From: an uncultured Bacteroidota bacterium
GTDB lineage: Bacteria > Bacteroidota > Bacteroidia > Chitinophagales > Chitinophagaceae
NCBI GenBank assembly: GCA_903938445.1
Contig: CAJADG010000015.1
Coordinates: 1-43,316 of the forward strand
Reading direction: 5' to 3'
DNA length: 43,316 nucleotides
Part shown: positions 1-8,533 of the stretch, piece after piece
How positions within the stretch are numbered: position 1 is the first letter of the stretch
How the letters are laid out: the number at the start of each line of letters is the position of its first letter
The notes under the pieces: model-generated
Databases searched by the model: none
Told to the model about the DNA's origin: nothing
The model's input: the letters and a program-made list of their open reading frames with translations, nothing else
Program-made: the position numbers and the translations under genes

Positions 1-777
1 TTCGGCGGTGGTTGGATCACTCATTAATTTATTTAATTTGTTGGGAATAATTTGCCAAGAAACGCCAAACTTATCTTTTAACCATCCGCATTGACCTTCG
101 TGTCCACCTTCACTTAATTTATCCCAAAAATAGTCCACTTCATCTTGACCATTACACTCTACAATAAATGACAATCCTTCATTAAATTGAAATTGATGAT
201 TTCCAGGGCCATCCATTGCAGCTAATTGTTGATTGTTTAATTGAAAACTGCCAAATTTCAATTTTCCAGCATATGGTGCTTCTTCTGGTTTGTAATAATC
301 AGTATACATTATTTTACTGTCTGTAAAAATGTTAGCATAATGTTTTATTGCTTCATCAGCTTTACCAAACACATCATTTGTAAATAAGAAGCTTAAAATA
401 ATTTTTTGTTCTCCCTCCATTCTCTTTTTAATAGATAACTGCCAGGTCATTCCATATTTATCTTCCACCCAACCGTATTGTTCAGCCCATGGATATTTAT
501 TGAGTGCCATCATTACTTTTCCTCCATCAGATAATGAAGTCCATAAAGAATTAATTTCCTCCGAAGTTTCACATTTCACGTAAAATGAGATCGAAGGATT
601 CTTTTTAAATATTGCACCTCCGTTTAATAGCTTTACAGTAGTTCCTTCAATTTCAAACTTTGTGATAATATTATTCTCTGCTACTATTTTAGAGTTAGGG
701 AATAAAGAACAATAAAACTGAGTCGCTTCTTTGATTTGACCATCAAACCAAAGACAAGGATATAAATGATTTTGCAT
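1..777 (-). CDS. PhnB-like VOC family protein, two tandem domains (3' end cut by window)
   Basis: The reading frame is open from an ATG at 777 to the window edge, giving 259 codons with no stop, so the C-terminus is missing. The N-terminus reads MQNHLYPCLWFDGQIKEA, typical of the PhnB / '3-demethylubiquinone-9 3-methyltransferase' type of the vicinal-oxygen-chelate (glyoxalase) superfamily. The pattern occurs twice: WAEQYGWVEDKYGMTWQL near residue 105 and GQCGWLKDKFGVSWQI near residue 235, so it is a tandem two-domain protein. Family members are cytosolic metal-binding fold proteins, mostly of unproven substrate; the methyltransferase name is historical and should not be taken as function. 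A TACATTTG promoter-like box lies just upstream on the same strand. Confidence 0.85.
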   Translation of the reverse strand, partial: MQNHLYPCLWFDGQIKEATQFYCSLFPNSKIVAENNIITKFEIEGTTVKLLNGGAIFKKNPSISFYVKCETSEEINSLWTSLSDGGKVMMALNKYPWAEQYGWVEDKYGMTWQLSIKKRMEGEQKIILSFLFTNDVFGKADEAIKHYANIFTDSKIMYTDYYKPEEAPYAGKLKFGSFQLNNQQLAAMDGPGNHQFQFNEGLSFIVECNGQDEVDYFWDKLSEGGHEGQCGWLKDKFGVSWQIIPNKLNKLMSDPTTAE

Positions 778-792
778 ATGTTATTGTTTAGC

Positions 793-800
793 CAAATGTA
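793..800 (-). promoter_or_regulatory. Bacteroidota-type -7 box (TACATTTG)
   Basis: On the minus strand this reads TACATTTG, an exact match to the Bacteroidota primary-sigma -7 consensus TAnnTTTG. It sits 15 bp before the ATG of the VOC gene, giving a very short leader. I do not see a convincing TTG at the -33 position, so only half of the promoter is supported. Confidence 0.4.
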
Positions 801-948
801 AATTATAATTTAATAATAGGTTTATCTTTAAGTAGTTATTAAACATGCTCTAGAGATTTCTTATTTCTATTTTCATATCCTCCCTATTCGTTTTTCTCTT
901 CTGTTTTTTTAAGAATACAATGTTATTGCAAATCTGCCATATATCAAA

Positions 949-966
949 AATGGCATATATGCCATT
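949..966. promoter_or_regulatory. 18-bp perfect palindrome, putative operator of the HTH gene
   Basis: AATGGCATATATGCCATT is its own reverse complement and ends 33 bp before the HTH gene start. A further half-site in the same register, TGCCATATAT, lies just upstream at 935-944. This arrangement of dyad plus extra half-site is typical of an autoregulated XRE-type repressor. Binding is inferred from position and symmetry only. Confidence 0.5.
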
Positions 967-999
967 GAATAGCCGAGCTTAATAATACAAATTTGCAAG

Positions 1000-1230
1000 A
1001 TGTCTCACAATAAAGATATGGTCGTTAAGCTAATTGGGGAACGCATCCGAAAATTAAGAACTGATAACCAACTTACTCTAGAGACTTTGGCTTTTAAGGC
1101 CGATATGGATTACACCCAGTTAAGCAGAATTGAACTTGGTAAAATAAACACTAGTCTTTTTCAGATTTATAAAATTGCATTAGCCCTAAAAATTAGTTCA
1201 ACTGAAATATTAAATTCATTAGATACCTAA
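1000..1230 (+). CDS. Small XRE/Cro-type helix-turn-helix regulator
   Basis: This 76-residue protein is essentially one HTH_3 domain. Residues about 10-68 carry the helix pattern IGERIRKLRTDNQLTLETLA, then DYTQLSRIELGK as the recognition-helix region, then a closing helix around YKIALALKIS. It has no extra effector or dimerisation domain. Such proteins bind short palindromes in their own promoters, and an 18-bp perfect palindrome lies just upstream. Its stop overlaps the start of the next small gene by one base (TAATG), so the two are probably translationally coupled. In Bacteroidota similar single-domain regulators often sit beside mobile or accessory genes, but nothing else here marks an element. 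Confidence 0.85.
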   Translation: MSHNKDMVVKLIGERIRKLRTDNQLTLETLAFKADMDYTQLSRIELGKINTSLFQIYKIALALKISSTEILNSLDT

Positions 1231-1466
1231 TGAATAGCTGCAATGTAAGGACTATCAATATGGAATGTGAAAACGCGATGATTGATAAAAACTTTCACGA
1301 GGAAATGATAAGCTGGATACAAGAACATCAGGCTCTTTTTACAAAAGCGGCTTTACTAATTAAAGAAAATGATATGTTGAATAAATATGAATCATTAAAA
1401 AGTAATAATGATTATGTATTTATTTTTAAATTCTACAATGCATTTTTAGTGAGCGATATAAAATAA
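1230..1466 (+). CDS. Hypothetical small protein coupled to the HTH gene
   Basis: This is a 78-residue frame whose ATG overlaps the stop of the HTH gene by one base. I do not recognise the family. The sequence is mostly predicted helix (residues about 17-60, rich in Glu, Lys and Leu) with no signal peptide or membrane segment. Internal ATGs at 1260 and 1278 are alternative starts. The tight coupling supports a real gene, possibly a partner of the regulator, but no function can be read from the sequence. It is short and the local composition is AT-rich, so chance coding cannot be excluded. Confidence 0.5.
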   Translation: MNSCNVRTINMECENAMIDKNFHEEMISWIQEHQALFTKAALLIKENDMLNKYESLKSNNDYVFIFKFYNAFLVSDIK

Positions 1467-1488
1467 TTATATGCTCAAATAATTATTT
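1461..1488. terminator. AT-rich hairpin between convergent genes
   Basis: A perfect 10-bp inverted repeat (AAATAATTAT at 1461-1470 and ATAATTATTT at 1479-1488) with an 8-base loop covers the stop of the small plus-strand gene and precedes the end of the convergent L,D-transpeptidase gene. The stem is all A/T, so it would be a weak terminator at best. Confidence 0.3.
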
Positions 1489-1493
1489 AGCAA

Positions 1494-2702
1494 CTAATTA
1501 ATAGTATAAATATTTTTATAAAACTTAAGTGCGCCTTTTTTATCGAAATCAATTAAACTATACCAAATCAACACTTGTGTAGGAATCGTAACAGGAATGG
1601 GTCTTGGCTTATTGTATTTTTCTGGTTGTTTAAAATCAAAAGTGTCAATAGCTATACGATTATTTTGCAAAAGCCATTTGCCGACATCAATGGGCTTTTC
1701 CATTCTTATACAACCATGGCTGTAAAAGCGATTGGTGTTTGTAAACAAATCTTTTTCTGGAGTGTCATGTAAATATATCGCAGAAGGGCTATCAAATTCA
1801 ATTTTTAAAAGGCCTAAGGAATTGTCTAAACCAGTTCCTTGTCTCACTATAAAAGGGAAATTTTCTTTTGAATATTTTTTTATATCAATTGTGATGGGAT
1901 CTACATTTACATAGTCACTATTAATTACCGTAAACCCATTTTTAGTAAAGTAAGTTTTATCATCTTTGAATTTATCAAACATTTCATTTTGAATAATACT
2001 TTTGGGTACCATCCAATATGGATTTAAAATAACCCTGTTAATTTGAGAGGACAAAGTATTGGTCTGTGTTTTAGCCTTACCCACAATTACACGCATCGAT
2101 AGAATTAATTTATTACTATCATATGCTTTTAATTGCGCAGAGGGAATATTCACTAAAATGAATCGATTGGTTTTGCGAATAGCACTTAGCCATCTATACT
2201 CATTGGCCGCTTTTTGTAAAATTTGAATCTTCTCCAAATTAGGTTTAGCTTTTCGTTGATTCATTTTTAAAGAATCTAAAATCAGGGCTACCTCTTTGGA
2301 TGATTTAGTAAAATATTGCACCAACGCATTCATCGCATCACGCTCCACATAAGTTTTGACAAGCTTAGATACATCAAATGCATTCATTTTGAATTTTGCT
2401 CCATTGTATTCAAGCTTTGGAGGATTGTTTCCGTAAGCTAAATGAGTGAAAAATAGATTGGCAACACTTGATAATAATGAATCTGTATTTTGATTTGGCT
2501 CAAATGCTGTTTTAAATTCTTGTTGGTAGTCAGCGGGATTTAATGCGAGGTTATTTGCATTTTGAATAAGGCTATCCAATTGCTTGATTCTGTTGGGATA
2601 GCCTACAAATAAAGGTACTTGTTGAATACTATCAGCTTGACCAAAGCTGTTGACAGAAATAAGTAAAGTAATAGTTAAGATTAGATGATATATTGTACGC
2701 AT
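1494..2702 (-). CDS. Exported L,D-transpeptidase (YkuD domain)
   Basis: This 402-residue protein starts with a Sec signal peptide ending near SFGQA (residues 1-23). The YkuD catalytic domain covers about residues 178-350. It contains the first His in YLHDTP (H312) and the catalytic motif SHGCIRM with H329 and nucleophile C331. Enzymes of this family form or exchange 3-3 crosslinks in peptidoglycan, or attach proteins to it, in the periplasm. The N-terminal 170 residues are largely helical and resemble the scaffold region of large YcbB/LdtD-type enzymes, but I see no clear peptidoglycan-binding repeat. The gene is divergent from the phosphodiesterase gene, with 53 bp between them. Confidence 0.9.
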   Translation of the reverse strand: MRTIYHLILTITLLISVNSFGQADSIQQVPLFVGYPNRIKQLDSLIQNANNLALNPADYQQEFKTAFEPNQNTDSLLSSVANLFFTHLAYGNNPPKLEYNGAKFKMNAFDVSKLVKTYVERDAMNALVQYFTKSSKEVALILDSLKMNQRKAKPNLEKIQILQKAANEYRWLSAIRKTNRFILVNIPSAQLKAYDSNKLILSMRVIVGKAKTQTNTLSSQINRVILNPYWMVPKSIIQNEMFDKFKDDKTYFTKNGFTVINSDYVNVDPITIDIKKYSKENFPFIVRQGTGLDNSLGLLKIEFDSPSAIYLHDTPEKDLFTNTNRFYSHGCIRMEKPIDVGKWLLQNNRIAIDTFDFKQPEKYNKPRPIPVTIPTQVLIWYSLIDFDKKGALKFYKNIYTIN

Positions 2703-2755
2703 AGTGGTTAATCTAAAGATAAATAATTTAATTTTACTCCATATACATTAATGAT

Positions 2756-3721
2756 ATGATTTTGAAAAAATATTTGACGATTCTTTTTTGCATAAGCTTA
2801 ATGGTTTCAAAAGCGCAAACACAAAATAGTAAAACTGGATTTACCATTGTTCCCCTAGGTGTGAAAGGTGGATTAGATGAATCTAACCTTTCGGCTTATT
2901 TAGTTGCAGCCAATGGAACAACAAATTATATTTCATTAGATGCAGGAACGATTAACGCAGGGATTCAAAAAGCCATTGAGAAAAAATCATTTAACGAAAA
3001 CAGTCCCGAAGAGATTCAGAAAAAATGTATTAAAGCTTATTTTATTTCGCATGGGCATTTAGATCATTTAGCGGGCTTAGTTTTAAATGCACCCAATGAT
3101 ATTGCAAAACCAATTTATGCATTCCCTTCAGTTATTGATGTTTTAAAAAACAATTACTTTACTTGGAAAAGCTGGGCCAACTTTGCGAGCGAAGGAGAAA
3201 AGCCAATACTCAATAAATATACTTATAAGCCATTAATTGCTGGTAAGGAAATTCAAATTCCTAACACTGAATTAAGTGTGAGCGCATACTCTTTAAGTCA
3301 TGTAAACCCTTACGAGAGTAGTGCGTTTTTAGTGCGCAATGCAAATGACTATTTATTGTATTTAGGAGATACAGGTGCGGACACAGTTGAAAAATCAAAC
3401 AAGCTTACCGAACTATGGACTGCAGTTGCTCCCTTAGTCAAGGCAGCTAAATTAAAAGCTATTTTTATGGAAGTTTCTTTTGATAACAGTATGCCTGACA
3501 AGGCTTTGTTTGGGCATCTTACTCCCAAATTATTAATGCAGGAATTACACAAACTAAACGATTTATCGGAAGGAAAATTGAAAAATACAACCATTTACAT
3601 TACCCATATTAAACCTTGCGCTAATTGCGAAGAAACGATTAAGCAACAAATTAAAGAGGGTAATCAGTTAGGCTTACAAATTACCTACCCCGTTCAGGGA
3701 AAAGCAATAAACATCCGCTAA
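2756..3721 (+). CDS. Class II 3',5'-cyclic-nucleotide phosphodiesterase, metallo-beta-lactamase fold
   Basis: The 321-residue product has an N-terminal signal peptide (residues 1-20, ending SKAQT). A PDE class II domain (PF02112 type, as in yeast Pde1 and Vibrio CpdP) follows. Diagnostic features are the TIVPLG start, LDAGT at 61-65, the metal motif SHGHLDH at 98-104, SLSHVNPYESSAFLV, LGDTGAD, and the late motif FGHLTP. The expected reaction is hydrolysis of cAMP or cGMP. The signal peptide puts it in the periplasm, where it would act on external cyclic nucleotides rather than as a cytoplasmic second-messenger enzyme. Length is normal and all metal ligands appear intact. Confidence 0.88.
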   Translation: MILKKYLTILFCISLMVSKAQTQNSKTGFTIVPLGVKGGLDESNLSAYLVAANGTTNYISLDAGTINAGIQKAIEKKSFNENSPEEIQKKCIKAYFISHGHLDHLAGLVLNAPNDIAKPIYAFPSVIDVLKNNYFTWKSWANFASEGEKPILNKYTYKPLIAGKEIQIPNTELSVSAYSLSHVNPYESSAFLVRNANDYLLYLGDTGADTVEKSNKLTELWTAVAPLVKAAKLKAIFMEVSFDNSMPDKALFGHLTPKLLMQELHKLNDLSEGKLKNTTIYITHIKPCANCEETIKQQIKEGNQLGLQITYPVQGKAINIR

Positions 3722-3821
3722 CTAGGATCTTTTGGCCTTACCACTCCTCAATTTAAATGGGGTTTGTTGAATTATTATTTATAAATTTAAAGAACGCTTG
3801 TTCAACTTAAAATTTATAGAA

Positions 3822-4838
3822 ATGCAAAATTCAAAAAAATCAAACCTAACGCATTCACGTCGTGCATTCTTGCAACAAGGTTCTTTAGCAAGTCTTGGAT
3901 TATTAATTGCTGGTAAATCAGCATTCGCGTCCAATAATTTTTTCGCTGCTACTCCTAACTCATTAATCAATGGGGTTCAAGTAGGCGCCATTACCTATTC
4001 ATTCCGTAGTATGCCTGGTAGTGCAACACAATTATTACAATATTGTATTGATTCCAATATTAGCGCTATTGAATTAATGGGTGATGCCATTGAAGAATAT
4101 GCTGGTGCACCAACAAATCCAGTTCCTTGGGTTCCTGGTGTAAAAATAGAATGGACCGATGAATTAAGAGCAAAGATAAAAGCGTATCAAGTTGATCTTG
4201 CTAAATGGAGAGAAACTGTTTCGATGGATAAATTTATTGAGATCAGAAAAATGTATAACAAAGCAGGTGTAAGTATTTATGCGTTTAAGCCAAATGCATT
4301 AAACCCTAATAATACAGATGGAGAAATTGAATTTGCATTAAAGGCTGCAAAAGCATTAGGCGCTAAATCAGTGACAGTAGAGCTTCCAACGGATTTAAAG
4401 CATTCAAAGCGTTTAGGTGACTTGGGTCAAAAACATGGTATCTATATAGGTTATCATGCACATACACAAGCCACAGATACTGCCTGGGATGCTGCCCTTG
4501 CACAATCTCCATTTAATTCCATGAATTTGGATTGTGGTCACTATATTGCTGCGGGTGGTGCGAATACTAAAGAAACTTTAATTGCTTTAATACAAGCAAA
4601 GCATGATAGAATTACAAGCATGCACATTAAAGACCGTTTAAATAAAACCAATGGAGGAAACAATATGCCATGGGGTCAAGGCAATACGCCATTAAAAGAA
4701 ATCCTTAGTTTGTTGAAAGAGAAAAAATATGGCATTCCCGCAACCATTGAATTAGAATATGATATTCCTGCTGGTTCGGATGCTGTTAAAGAAACTAGAA
4801 AATGTATGGAATATGCAAAAGCTATTTTGACGAGCTAA
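3822..4838 (+). CDS. Tat-exported sugar phosphate isomerase/epimerase-like TIM barrel
   Basis: I place the start at the ATG at 3822 rather than at an upstream in-frame TTG at 3798; this gives 338 residues. The N-terminus carries a twin-arginine signal (SRRAFLQQGS, then a hydrophobic stretch to AFA). The rest is a xylose-isomerase-like TIM barrel (AP_endonuc_2 type): ITYSFRSMPG at the barrel start, IGYHAHTQATD and NLDCGHY as metal-site strands, MHIKDR, and a final TIELEYD. Family members act on sugars using a divalent metal. Exported Bacteroidota forms have been tied to 3-keto-glycoside breakdown, but the substrate here is unknown. A second family member is encoded at 35959-36891. Confidence 0.82.
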   Translation: MQNSKKSNLTHSRRAFLQQGSLASLGLLIAGKSAFASNNFFAATPNSLINGVQVGAITYSFRSMPGSATQLLQYCIDSNISAIELMGDAIEEYAGAPTNPVPWVPGVKIEWTDELRAKIKAYQVDLAKWRETVSMDKFIEIRKMYNKAGVSIYAFKPNALNPNNTDGEIEFALKAAKALGAKSVTVELPTDLKHSKRLGDLGQKHGIYIGYHAHTQATDTAWDAALAQSPFNSMNLDCGHYIAAGGANTKETLIALIQAKHDRITSMHIKDRLNKTNGGNNMPWGQGNTPLKEILSLLKEKKYGIPATIELEYDIPAGSDAVKETRKCMEYAKAILTS

Positions 4839-4874
4839 AATCATTTTCAAATAAAAGAAGAATAAAAATTAAGG

Positions 4875-4905
4875 ACGCTAAGTAGTATTTAATATTACTT
4901 AGCGT
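4875..4905. terminator. Bidirectional terminator overlapping the permease stop codon
   Basis: ACGCTAAGTAGTA at 4875-4887 pairs with TATTACTTAGCGT at 4893-4905, a 13-bp stem with one G-T pair, followed by a T-rich run on the plus strand. It lies between convergent genes, and its right arm contains the stop codon (4895-4897) of the minus-strand permease. Confidence 0.75.
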
Positions 4906-6274
4906 TTTTATTTAGCCAATAATAAACCGGCAAACCGGTTCCAATTAAACTCAATCCCCATATTGCTTCATAGGGTTGATTAATGATTGTGCTAACAAAT
5001 AAACATACGCAGAATAAACAAAAAATAATCGGCACAAAAGGATAGCCAATTACTTTATAAGTGCGCTCTATTTCAGGATGATTAATACGCATAAGAATTA
5101 CGCCTAACGCAGTGCTTCCATAAAATAAGAAAGAAGCGAAAACCAACATATCGGTCAATTGATCAAAAGTGCCCGAAAACACTAGCATAATTGCCCAAAA
5201 AGCTTGAATAAATAATGCCCAGTCTGGGGTATTGTATTTAGGATGAATAGATGCTGCTTTTTTAAAGAACATTTTATCACGCGCCATGGCGTACATAATT
5301 CTTGCAGACATTAAAATGCTACTATTCGTTGAATTAAAAGTAGTGACTAAAATTAAACTAGCTATTAAAATCATTCCAATATTCCCACTAATATGGCCAG
5401 CAACTTCCACCGCTGCAATTTTGTTTGTATTGAGTCCGATGAAAAAATTAATTGGTAAAATATATACGAAAAGCACATTCAATAAAACATACGTAACCAT
5501 TACAATAATCGTTCCCACACCTAGAGCAAGTGGTAAATTTCGTTTTGGATTTTTTACTTCTTCTCCTATATAAGCAATATTATTCCATCCTTCATAGCCC
5601 CAAAATGCACCTAAACTAGCAATAAATAAAGCTTTAATTAAAGTCCATCCTTGAGGTACCGCAGTACTTGCAACAGTAGAAGTAGTAGTTAAATTATGAA
5701 CGCTTCCTTTTCCAGAACCAAATCCAATGATAATAAATACAATAATAGCGGCTAACATAGCATAAGTGAGTATACTACTTAACTTTTCTGCAAAATGAAC
5801 TCCTCGATAGTTTAATAAGGTTAATAAAATAATAATAAAAGAGGCTAATAATTTAATAGATAAATTTTGAAGGATTGATAAGCCTAAAAATTTAATATCC
5901 GATCCAATAACAGGCAAGGGGAATAAACTATTAAAGGATTCGGCGAAAATATATGCGAGGGCAGATATCGCTGCTGTTTTTATGACAGTAAAACTTGACC
6001 ATCCATATAAAAAGGAAAAGAAACGACCATATACTTTTTGAAAATAATAATACTCTCCGCCAGAATTCGGAAACATACTTACCATTTCGGCAGTAGATAA
6101 TGCTCCGGCTAAACTAATAAGGCCTGCTAATATCCAACATAAAATAATTAACCAGGGACTTCCTAGCTCCTGCGCCATGGGCGCAATTTTTTTAAAAACA
6201 CCTGAACCTATAATTACACTTACTACTAAAAATGTGGCTGAGCGTAATCCGATTTTTGGTTTAAGTGTTTCCAT
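4895..6274 (-). CDS. APC-family amino acid permease
   Basis: This 459-residue integral membrane protein has about 12 hydrophobic segments and the APC/LAT-type N-terminus VVSVIIGSGVFKKIAP, the unwound first helix that binds the amino acid backbone. The sequence MVSMFPNSGGEYYYFQKVYG follows, a strong match to the SLC7/SteT-like group. It is the last gene of the five-gene minus-strand operon, 32 bp after the epimerase gene. It would import or exchange an amino acid or export the product of the pathway; direction and substrate cannot be read from the sequence. Its 3' end lies inside a bidirectional terminator hairpin. Confidence 0.88.
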   Translation of the reverse strand: METLKPKIGLRSATFLVVSVIIGSGVFKKIAPMAQELGSPWLIILCWILAGLISLAGALSTAEMVSMFPNSGGEYYYFQKVYGRFFSFLYGWSSFTVIKTAAISALAYIFAESFNSLFPLPVIGSDIKFLGLSILQNLSIKLLASFIIILLTLLNYRGVHFAEKLSSILTYAMLAAIIVFIIIGFGSGKGSVHNLTTTSTVASTAVPQGWTLIKALFIASLGAFWGYEGWNNIAYIGEEVKNPKRNLPLALGVGTIIVMVTYVLLNVLFVYILPINFFIGLNTNKIAAVEVAGHISGNIGMILIASLILVTTFNSTNSSILMSARIMYAMARDKMFFKKAASIHPKYNTPDWALFIQAFWAIMLVFSGTFDQLTDMLVFASFLFYGSTALGVILMRINHPEIERTYKVIGYPFVPIIFCLFCVCLFVSTIINQPYEAIWGLSLIGTGLPVYYWLNKNAK

Positions 6275-6306
6275 AAGCTTGATTGGAATTTTTATTATTG
6301 ACTTAC

Positions 6307-7374
6307 CTAAATTAAATTAAATCCAAAACCAGGTGCATTGTTAATTTGCATTGCTCCATCTACTATTTCAAAACCACCATTCACTAAATCTTCTGCTAAA
6401 TCTAAGCTGCCATCTAAATCAATATATTTAGTATTTGGACAAGCATACGCTACATGTAAGGCCGCTGTAATACTTATGATACTCTCATCATTACAACCCC
6501 AGAACAAATCAATGTCTGCATTTTGCGCAATATTGGCAATGCCTAATGCACCCACAATACCTCCGCACTTCATTAATTTAATATTATAAATACCAAATGG
6601 CTTTTCATTAGAAGCTAGCTGTAAAGCAGCTTGTGGATCTTTTAAGGATTCATCGGCAGCCAATAATTTTCTATCAGACCAATCCAATGCTAATAATTCT
6701 TTCTCGGTGCCTACTGGCATGGGTTGTTCAATTAATTCTAAACCCTGATGCTTGGTAGCGTCAATAAATTTTTTCAAATCCCCAATAGTATATCCCTGGT
6801 TGGCATCCACTCTTATTTTAAAATGATTGCCAAACTGTTCTTTTAATTTAACTACTCTTTCAATGTCTTCATCAACATCCAATCCGGTTTTTACTTTCAA
6901 AATTTTAAAGCCCAATGCCTTATACCCTGCAGCTTCCTCCAAAGCAGCGGCTACACTTTTAATACCAATCGTTATGGAAGTAGGAAGTGATTTTACTTTT
7001 TGTCCATAAAAATGAGCAACTGAAATGCCGATGAATTTACCAAATGCATCGTGTAGCGCAATATCAATAGCAGCTTGTGTTCCAGGTAAATGTGGAAACT
7101 GATGAATGGTTTCAAATATAATTTGTTGAAACTGACGAATATCTCTGCCTACTAATGCTTGAACAAATTCTGTATTTAAATTGGCTGCCGTTTGCTCGGT
7201 AGTTTCCCCAACTACATCTTCGGCAGGACTACCTGAACCATATCCAATGATTCCATTCTCCAACTCTACTTCAAAAAAAGCAAGGCTAACATCCGAAAAT
7301 GTATTGTATGCAATCGTATAAGGCTTAGTTAAAGCCATGTTTTTTAAATAAGATCTAACTGCTACAATTTTCAT
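6307..7374 (-). CDS. Enolase-superfamily dipeptide epimerase / DgcA-like racemase
   Basis: The 355-residue protein has the full muconate-lactonizing-type active site: the KVK pair (K160, K162), metal ligands D190 (RVDANQGY), E216 (IEQPM) and D241 (ADES), and the opposite lysine K266 in NIKLMKCGG. A DLD pair at 319-321 matches the DxD motif that binds the free amino end in L-Ala-D/L-Glu epimerases. Related proteins encoded beside DUF1611 genes (DgcA) have been reported as N-acetyl-D-glutamate racemases. Because the next gene upstream is DUF1611, both readings are possible: muropeptide L-Ala-D-Glu epimerisation, or racemisation of N-acetyl-glutamate. Cytosolic, with no signal peptide. Confidence 0.85.
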   Translation of the reverse strand: MKIVAVRSYLKNMALTKPYTIAYNTFSDVSLAFFEVELENGIIGYGSGSPAEDVVGETTEQTAANLNTEFVQALVGRDIRQFQQIIFETIHQFPHLPGTQAAIDIALHDAFGKFIGISVAHFYGQKVKSLPTSITIGIKSVAAALEEAAGYKALGFKILKVKTGLDVDEDIERVVKLKEQFGNHFKIRVDANQGYTIGDLKKFIDATKHQGLELIEQPMPVGTEKELLALDWSDRKLLAADESLKDPQAALQLASNEKPFGIYNIKLMKCGGIVGALGIANIAQNADIDLFWGCNDESIISITAALHVAYACPNTKYIDLDGSLDLAEDLVNGGFEIVDGAMQINNAPGFGFNLI

Positions 7375-7433
7375 ATTTTATATTTTAAAGTATCCACCAA
7401 TGATTTAATCCTGTGTATCGGATAATTGGTTAA

Positions 7434-8498
7434 TTATTTGCAACCTACATATTTGATCAATGATTTTAATGTTGGAATTAATTGATCAACCCCTTCTTGA
7501 ATTGGAAGTAGCACTGGTATATTTAATTTTTGTGCATACTCTTTTTGATATGCAAATGCTTCTTCGGTTGTACAGTCCTCCGTATTTACAGCAACTGCAA
7601 TCACTTTTGAGCCTAGCTTTTCTATAATTTCAATTTCTGATTCAACTGGTGGAATCGCACCCCAATGCTTATCGTTATCAAAATATTTTCGTTTTGGTGC
7701 AAACAACAAAACAACATGTTTTGCATTTCCAGAAATTAATAGTTCAATCCCACATGGACCACTTGGATTTCTTAAAGAAGATTGTCCTTCTAAAAATATA
7801 ATATCAGCGCTTGTTTCTTTCCAACAACTAACAATTGCATTTTCTAATTCACCGGATACAAAATCATTTAAGGTAGAGTCAAAAACAAATCCATACTTAC
7901 CACCTTGCAGCCAACCAGTTTGACCCGTGTAAATCATTTGGCCTTTTAATCCATTCGCCTCACAAGATTGTCTTAACATCCTTGCTGTTGTTCTTTTCCC
8001 CATTGCACAGTCCATACCAATGACAGCTACAATTGGTGCAGTAACTTTAAATATTTCACCTGTCCAAAAATGCAAGTCTTCTCTACTTTTTGGTTTGCGT
8101 ACATCGGTTAAAGTAACTCCTTTCGCTTTTGCCAAAGCTACCACATCGGGTTTGTCATTTAAATATTCATGCAATCCATTAACGATTGACACTCCAGCTT
8201 CAATAGCTTTAATAACCACTTCCAACATATTGCCAGGTAAACGGCCTCCAACTGTAGCAACCCCAATCACTAAAAAATTAGCATGGGGCAGTTGAGCAAT
8301 TGCTGATTCAAAGTTGGCAAATACTGGTATGTTTCTGTTTTTACCATCTAACAATTCACCGGCATCCTTTCCCGCGGTTGCTTCACAATCTACCACTCCA
8401 ATGATGGTAAATCTTTCGGTTCCTCTTATTAAACCATGTGCTGTCTTTGCATCCGTTGAAGTTAATAACCCATTAGTTAGTACAATTGCATTATTCAT
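7434..8498 (-). CDS. DUF1611 protein, DgcN-like (D-glutamate N-acetyltransferase candidate)
   Basis: This 354-residue cytosolic protein has the two-part DUF1611 layout. Residues 1-150 form a Rossmann-like domain, and the C-terminal part opens with a P-loop, GMDCAMGKRTT at 161-171. DUF1611 proteins encoded next to enolase-superfamily epimerases have been described as DgcN, which N-acetylates D-glutamate in a D-glutamate catabolic route, with DgcA then racemising the product. The gene lies 59 bp upstream of the epimerase gene and 35 bp downstream of the D-aminoacylase gene on the same strand, which fits that role. The assignment rests on family and neighbourhood; the acetyl-group donor site is not evident. 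Confidence 0.75.
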   Translation of the reverse strand: MNNAIVLTNGLLTSTDAKTAHGLIRGTERFTIIGVVDCEATAGKDAGELLDGKNRNIPVFANFESAIAQLPHANFLVIGVATVGGRLPGNMLEVVIKAIEAGVSIVNGLHEYLNDKPDVVALAKAKGVTLTDVRKPKSREDLHFWTGEIFKVTAPIVAVIGMDCAMGKRTTARMLRQSCEANGLKGQMIYTGQTGWLQGGKYGFVFDSTLNDFVSGELENAIVSCWKETSADIIFLEGQSSLRNPSGPCGIELLISGNAKHVVLLFAPKRKYFDNDKHWGAIPPVESEIEIIEKLGSKVIAVAVNTEDCTTEEAFAYQKEYAQKLNIPVLLPIQEGVDQLIPTLKSLIKYVGCK

Positions 8499-8533
8499 AT
8501 TGCTACTTATTCAAAATTTAAAAAATGTAAACT

